Origin: Fistularia commersonii
Taxonomy: Eukaryota > Chordata > Actinopteri > Syngnathiformes > Fistulariidae
Assembly: GCA_037954325.1 (NCBI GenBank)
Contig: JBBMNZ010000030.1
Coordinates: 4,487,001-4,551,000 of the forward strand
Direction: 5' to 3'
Length of the DNA: 64,000 nt
Below the pieces are notes generated by a model, which was not told the DNA's origin, ran no database searches, and saw only the letters and a program-made list of their open reading frames with translations. Positions 59,433 through 64,000 of the stretch are shown here, one piece after another. Within the stretch, counting starts at the first letter, position 1. Every line of letters begins with the position of its first letter. Both the position numbers and the translations under genes were made by a program.

Positions 59433-61284
59433 CCTAAAATCCCAAAGCCAAATTCAGCACTTTATTGAAATAATAATAAAAAGAAAAAAAAAAGAGCTTT
59501 TTCGAAATAGGACCTTTTATCTCGGTGTCCCTCGGGCGGATTTTTTTGATGGAATGACCCGACGTACCCGTCTGCGTTTGGCTCCCGGAAATAACACTTT
59601 ACAGCGCTGGAGTAATAATGTTTTTACCCAAAGCCTGGCGCGCCAGAACATTAGTCGTCCTCAACGCAAGCATCAGTTAGCAAACTTCAGTATCGGCCTC
59701 GGCGCTTGAAGATCTCGCGGAGAGGGAAAGATGAAGAGCGAATACATCCAGACGGAGGGTCGTGGGTTGCACACTTTTCATGCCTTCGCGTTGTTTCTCC
59801 GGATATAATTAGGACGTCGCGTTTCCCGAGAACGCTTTACCTACGCCGATTCATTAGTCAAGTTCACACAATCACCGTAAGCCCGGATTTTAATTTGATT
59901 CGGGCGCTGATGTGAATATATAGGGCGGACGGAAAAAAGCGGGCGTGTTTTTTTTAAACGTCGTAGGGGTTTATCGATGTAATGAGAAGCCTAAGGAGTG
60001 TAAAGAGCCGGTGCGATTTACACACCAGACTTTGTCAAAGGAAGACACGGAATAAGCTCTCATTGAGACGGTTAGCGAGGAGCAGTCGTCTCCGGCTCTC
60101 CGGCTCTCCGGTTCTCCGGCTCCGGCGACGTGCAAAGCCTGACAATGCTAAAAGGGAGTGGGAGTGGTGTTGCATCCCGGCGTTGCTCGTGGCGTAAAGC
60201 GGTTTTTCTATATTTAGTCCCCGCGTGTTGTTTTCTGTTTGCTGCATGATATCGTGAGCATCACAAAGAAGAGGAGAGGAAGGGAAGATAAGAACACCTG
60301 CAGTGGATCATCTCTCCTCCTCCTCCGCGTTGTAGTTTTCAGGAAGGCTATTTCTCTCGTTGCCTGTTTTAGTCTCCGGTCATCAACCCAAAACGGCAAC
60401 CGGACCAAAACGTGAGAAAACACAGGACGTCAAACGCCCGTGCAATTTCGGAGATTTATCATTTTTTCATTTCCCTCTTCCAGAGCTCCGTATGAAAACA
60501 TCCAGAAGGGGTTTCACACTTTTGGAAAGAAACACAAAAGAAAAAAAGAAAAAGCCCCCCCCAACCCGCTTAATTTGTAGACAAATTATTCACCGCCGAT
60601 GAGGGAGAAGGAGAGCGAGGAGTGGGAGGCAAGTTAGATAAACAGAGAGGAAGGAGACAAGGGGGTGACAAGAAAATAACAAACTGGAGAGGCATCAAAA
60701 GGGGGGCTGGAGAGGAGATAAAGGGACCCCGTTCACGGAGAGGAGGGAAAGAGCGGCGAGTACGGGAATTACGGAGGAAAGAGGGAGAGGGTGGAGAGGT
60801 AATTTTCTAAATGGAACCGAAGCGGCGTGATTTATTGACGATATGACAGCTCTAATATGACTATTACACGAGCGGGGAGGGGGCAGGGAAGGGGACGGAG
60901 ATACTGTAGAGGGCACATGTCAGACGTGCAATCGGGTATCTTTAGGTAAATTAGTTTCTGAATTTTTTCTTTTACCACCTTCTCGTTCCCCTCCGCAGAC
61001 GGAACGCAGCTGTTGAACACAGTTATTAGATTAGGAGGGAAAAATGAATGGCGTTTTCCTATTCACAAAGGAAAACATGCTCGATCTGCTCTGACTACAA
61101 TTGGATCAGACGCCGCCTCCTGAAAAAAAAAGACAAACAAACAATCAAAAAAAATCAACTAATTCAAAATATACAAAAAAGAAATATAAAAAAAAAATAT
61201 TATGTATATAAAAGAAAAAAGGGAAACAAATATGGATTTTAATTTGATAAAAGAAATATCCATCGCGGGTATTTCAAAAATACC

Positions 61285-61830
61285 GAAATTCTTCTTTTCC
61301 TTTCGGCTTTTCCCTTCAGGGGTCACCACAGCGAATCAACCTTCTCCATCTAACCCTATTCTTTGTATCCTCCTCTCTCACACCAACTAACTTCATATCC
61401 TCTCTCACAACATCCATAAATCTGCTCTTTGGTCTTCTTCTAGACCTCCAATTTCAGCATCCACCTCCAAAATATTGACTATCCCTCCTCTGTACATGAC
61501 CCAACCATCTCAGTCTGGCTTCTCTGACCTTCTCTCCAAAACATCTAACATGCGTTGTTCCTCTGATGGACCCATTCCTGATCCTGTCCATCCTGGTTAC
61601 TCCCAAAAATAACCTCAACATCTTCATCTCTGCAACCTCCAGCTCTGCCTCCTGTTTTTTTTTTTTTTTTTTTGGCATTATCATTGTATCTAGACCATAC
61701 AGCATCGCTGCTCTCAGCAATGTATTGTCCACCTTTTTTTCATTTCTGTTGATATTCTCCCATGGCATAATACCCCCGACACTTTTCTCCACCAATTCCA
61801 ACCTGCTTGAACCCGTTTCTTTACACAATT
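61285..61830 (-). mobile_element. RTE/Rex-like LINE 3' fragment
   Basis: Read on the minus strand this encodes AAMLYGLDTM, then QEAELEVAEMKMLRLFLGVT, RMDRIRNGSIRGTTHVRCFG and EKVREARLRWLGHVQRRDSQ, the conserved C-terminal part of a fish LINE polyprotein. It is followed after a frameshift by the end of the frame and the usual LINE 3' end, near GATTCGCTGTGGTGACCCC. An A-run interrupts the frame early. It is 5'-truncated, as expected of LINE insertions. Confidence 0.85.
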
Positions 61831-61933
61831 ATACAGTTATATAATTACAGTTATCTAATCCTGTATGTTGTTCTTCAGAACTGATTCTCACCCATCAGTT
61901 TATTTACCGTCGCTCATCTGTCTTGGTCTCCAG

Positions 61934-62034
61934 CTGAGTGCGGCTCTTCGGTCATAAACAACGAAGGGATCCTTCTGTCTCCCAATTACCCCATGAACTA
62001 CGACAACAACCACGAGTGCATCTACAGCATCCAG
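61934..62034 (+). CDS. csmd3: csmd3 exon 15 of window: N-terminal part of a CUB domain
   Basis: Exon of 101 nt with acceptor TGGTCTCCAG and donor GTGAGC. It reads AECGSSVINNEGILLSPNYP, MNYDNNHECIYSIQ, ending in phase 0. The two CUB cysteines are in ECGSS and ECIY, and SPNYPMNYDNN is the expected CUB turn. The acceptor lies about 100 bp after a LINE fragment that runs on the opposite strand. Confidence 0.96.
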
Positions 62035-62586
62035 GTGAGCCGTCTCGCGTACACCAGTAGTTGAATTCATTCAAGCTTTTTTTTTTTTGTTGTTGTTGGC
62101 AGAAACCGCATCCTGTCTTTCTATCTATCTATCTTTAAACCATTTTAAACAGTTATAATTTTTTGTTTACTCCGGCTCTTCTAAGGCTAGCAGGAAACTT
62201 TTACCGTGACTTCTGCTCATTTATACAAAATCCACCGTTCCTTATTTCGAATCTGTAACACACGGTGATTTGCTTGAACCGGGATGAAACCAAACGCGGC
62301 TCTTTGAACGCGTGCGGTTTTCACCTCGGGCTTCGACAAAAAGCAGCAGGTCGAGGTTGATTTTTGCAAGAAAGCCAAATGTTGAGAGTCACACTGGAAT
62401 TTTCCGTTGCCTTTTTTTTAGTTTTCAATCCACAGTGAGTCTTACTGAGAAAATAATAATAAAAAAAATGGAATAAATAAAAATGGTACATTGGTATATA
62501 GATTTTTTTTTATTTTCTTTTATTTGATATTTTAATGAATCCATCATCTAACCTTTTGCCAAACTCCACTGTGCATTGATAACCAG
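62035..62586 (+). other. intron 15 (552 bp)
   Basis: GTGAGC ... ATAACCAG intron with poly-T runs and a short (TCTA)n run near 62120. Nothing else is seen. Confidence 0.88.
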
Positions 62587-62655
62587 GTGCAGGCCGGGAA
62601 AGGGATCAATATTTCTGCGAGAACATTTCATCTGGCCCAGGGCGACATACTTAAG
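62587..62655 (+). CDS. csmd3: csmd3 exon 16 of window: short central CUB exon
   Basis: The smallest exon, 69 nt (23 codons, phase 0-0), reading VQAGKGINISARTFHLAQGD, ILK. The acceptor (TTGATAACCAG) has a poor pyrimidine tract; the donor is GTAAAC. NIS is a potential glycosylation sequon. Because it is a multiple of three and phase 0 on both sides, skipping it would keep the frame while removing CUB core strands, so it is a plausible alternative exon. Its sequence is nearly the same as remembered human CSMD3. Confidence 0.95.
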
Positions 62656-62790
62656 GTAAACACATCCATATATTTTGTAAATGTACATCGTCTCCTGCTT
62701 AAAGCCTGAAATTCGACGACGGCCGAGGCCGTTCGGAGTACAATTAGACCGTCTCAGTTTGGTAAACACTTCAACTCTCATTCTTTCCAG

Positions 62791-62947
62791 ATATATGACG
62801 GTAAAGACAACACGGCCCAGGTCTTGGGCGGCTTCACCGGCACCTCGATGTTGGGCCTGACGCTGATTTCCACGTCCAACCACCTCTGGCTGGAATTCTA
62901 CAGCGACGGAGAAAGTACAGGAGAAGGATTCAAACTGGTCTACTCCA
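62791..62947 (+). CDS. csmd3: csmd3 exon 17 of window: C-terminal part of the CUB domain
   Basis: Exon of 157 nt with acceptor TTCTTTCCAG and donor GTGAGT. It reads IYDGKDNTAQVLGGFTGTSM, LGLTLISTSNHLWLEFYSDG, ESTGEGFKLVYS, ending in phase 1. IYDGKD continues the central CUB motif from exon 16, and LEFYSDG-GF closes the fold. By family order the next exon, outside the window, should encode a sushi domain beginning near a C-EDPG motif. Confidence 0.97.
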
Positions 62948-64000
62948 GTGAGTTCAGACATTTAACCAGTAGACACCTTCTTTTCCACTTGACATCAAAA
63001 TAACAATACCTCGGGTTTAGTGCCATGAACAAACATCTGTTTAGAACGAGTTTGCCTATTTGAAAATACCACATCCATATGGTATAATGTTAAAATGAAA
63101 GTGTGAAACACTCGAACAAAAATATTTAGCCTTTCTCTTGGAATTTAGAGCTCCCGCATCCTGTCAGGGAGCGGTTATGTAAACACGGATGGGGGGAAAA
63201 AAAAAACCCAGAATGCCATTTTTAGGCTTCAGACATCCAGTGTTGTCTCTGACAGCGCGGTGATATTCCGGGGAGTCGTGATGCTTTGTCAGGGAAATGC
63301 TAGCGCTCGGACTATTTATGGTATTTTTTTCGGGACGAATCATCAGGCGTTCCCTGAAACTAACCACCGACTCGTCGGTGCCGAACTAATCAAACAGTCG
63401 TGTCACGGAAACGCATCCATTTGAGGATGGGGGAATGAAGAGAATCTGTGAATTCTTCTTTATCGTCATATTAACAATGACGCAAACGCAATCATCCGAT
63501 TTGAATATTTTATGATTATGTCTCCGGGACGCACGTTATATTGGTCGTTTGAGTCATAAGTGTATTTTAGCCCAAACCCGAACACGTACAGGGTGACGGA
63601 GTGGCCGATCCGAGCACAAGATTGTTGATTTTATAGTAAAACAGTGCAAAAACCAAAGCAAACTGCACACTAATAGTACAGAATATTATTTAACCTGATA
63701 GCTTGTGGCTCCCGTTGGTATTTATTACCGTTACAACGTGCTAAACTGCAGATTAATGTATATCCCCCGCTATGATGGCGCTGCTGTTAATGAAAATAGC
63801 ACAATAAGGTTGGAGCGGGTCTGCATTAATTCGGGGGTTAAATACGATATTTCAGCTGCTGTAATGTATGACTAATATGGCGCATTTGCCGGATGAATTT
63901 AATCGGGAATAGTTCTCATTTATTAAACCATCACAGAAACTGATTGGAAACCCAACCATGTAAATCATCAGACGGAACTTGTCAGGTCGGATTAACGTCG
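62948..64000 (+). other. 5' part of the intron downstream of exon 17
   Basis: Begins with donor GTGAGT. No exon, array or recognisable mobile element is seen up to the window end. Confidence 0.75.

Larger units (their letters stand above)
55692..61933 (+). other. intron 14 (6.2 kb)
   Basis: Contains an ORF-rich block of unknown nature (56800-58920), a tRNA-headed repeat on the minus strand (59290-59432), a purine-rich stretch (60600-60800) and a LINE 3' fragment on the minus strand (61285-61830). No host gene is supported. Confidence 0.82.
974..62947 (+). other. csmd3: csmd3-like gene, interior part (17 exons, both ends outside the window)
   Basis: The seventeen exons listed separately join in phase into one frame encoding five sushi-CUB pairs. 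CSMD proteins are very large type I membrane proteins whose ectodomain alternates CUB and sushi (complement control protein) modules; they are linked to dendrite and synapse development and, for CSMD1, to complement regulation. The assignment to CSMD3 rather than CSMD1 or CSMD2 rests on remembered segments such as NKVIQINFEEFDLE, TPLYGIREGD, CQFGFELIGEK, NARRFGDSFQLGSSIS and NLLSPLIGS, which fit human CSMD3 clearly better than CSMD1. The CUB modules carry only two cysteines each, as usual for CSMD. Family membership is near certain. The paralogue call is probable, and whether this is the teleost a or b copy cannot be told. The start codon, signal peptide, transmembrane segment and cytoplasmic tail are not in the window. 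Confidence 0.93.

Overview
The window is the interior of one large vertebrate, almost certainly teleost fish, gene on the + strand: a CSMD-family gene (CUB and Sushi Multiple Domains), best matched to CSMD3. Seventeen coding exons (2,622 nt, about 4% of the window) were found by homology to remembered CSMD proteins, and each was fixed by splice-site consensus and reading-phase continuity. Joined in order they encode about 874 uninterrupted residues forming five sushi-CUB pairs (S-C-S-C-S-C-S-C-S-C). Neither end of the gene is here: the first exon starts with a codon split with an exon upstream, and the last ends in phase 1 expecting an exon downstream.

Layout: exons 1-2 (974-1300) sushi; exons 3-5 (13020-26804) CUB, spread over 14 kb; exon 6 (37212-37394) sushi; exon 7 (37696-38022) a whole CUB in one exon; exon 8 (41005-41199) sushi; exons 9-10 (43380-44911) CUB; exon 11 (45362-45550) sushi; exons 12-13 (52368-53054) CUB, joined by a GC-AG intron; exon 14 (55503-55691) sushi; exons 15-17 (61934-62947) CUB. 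Every domain border lies at a phase-1 intron, so each sushi or CUB unit is a symmetric 1-1 cassette. Introns range from 114 bp to 11.7 kb.

The other 96% is intron. It holds many (CA)n/(GT)n arrays, a 0.6 kb CCTAT pyrimidine satellite, a GATAA-type tandem array with 160-195 bp units, two Tigger/pogo-like non-autonomous elements that keep a helix-turn-helix reading frame, two Tc1/mariner-type MITEs, a third MITE with 6 bp target duplications, a diverged 'CACTGCTC'-ended element, three fragments of one RTE/Rex-like LINE family, and several copies of a tRNA-headed repeat common in teleosts. CA-repeat density, these repeat types and compact introns support a ray-finned fish.

CSMD proteins are giant single-pass membrane proteins of the nervous system with complement-control (sushi) and CUB modules. 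All coding sequence here belongs to the extracellular part. I saw no second protein-coding gene, no structural RNA gene and no bacterial or viral system. The long open frames on the minus strand or inside repeats are by-products of simple repeats. The most unusual points are the GC-AG intron, a 175-codon read-through frame from exon 13 into intron 13, UG-repeat tracts at two 3' splice sites, a tandem array, several near-perfect hairpins, a CpG-dense block in intron 3 and an unexplained ORF-rich 2 kb block in intron 14.
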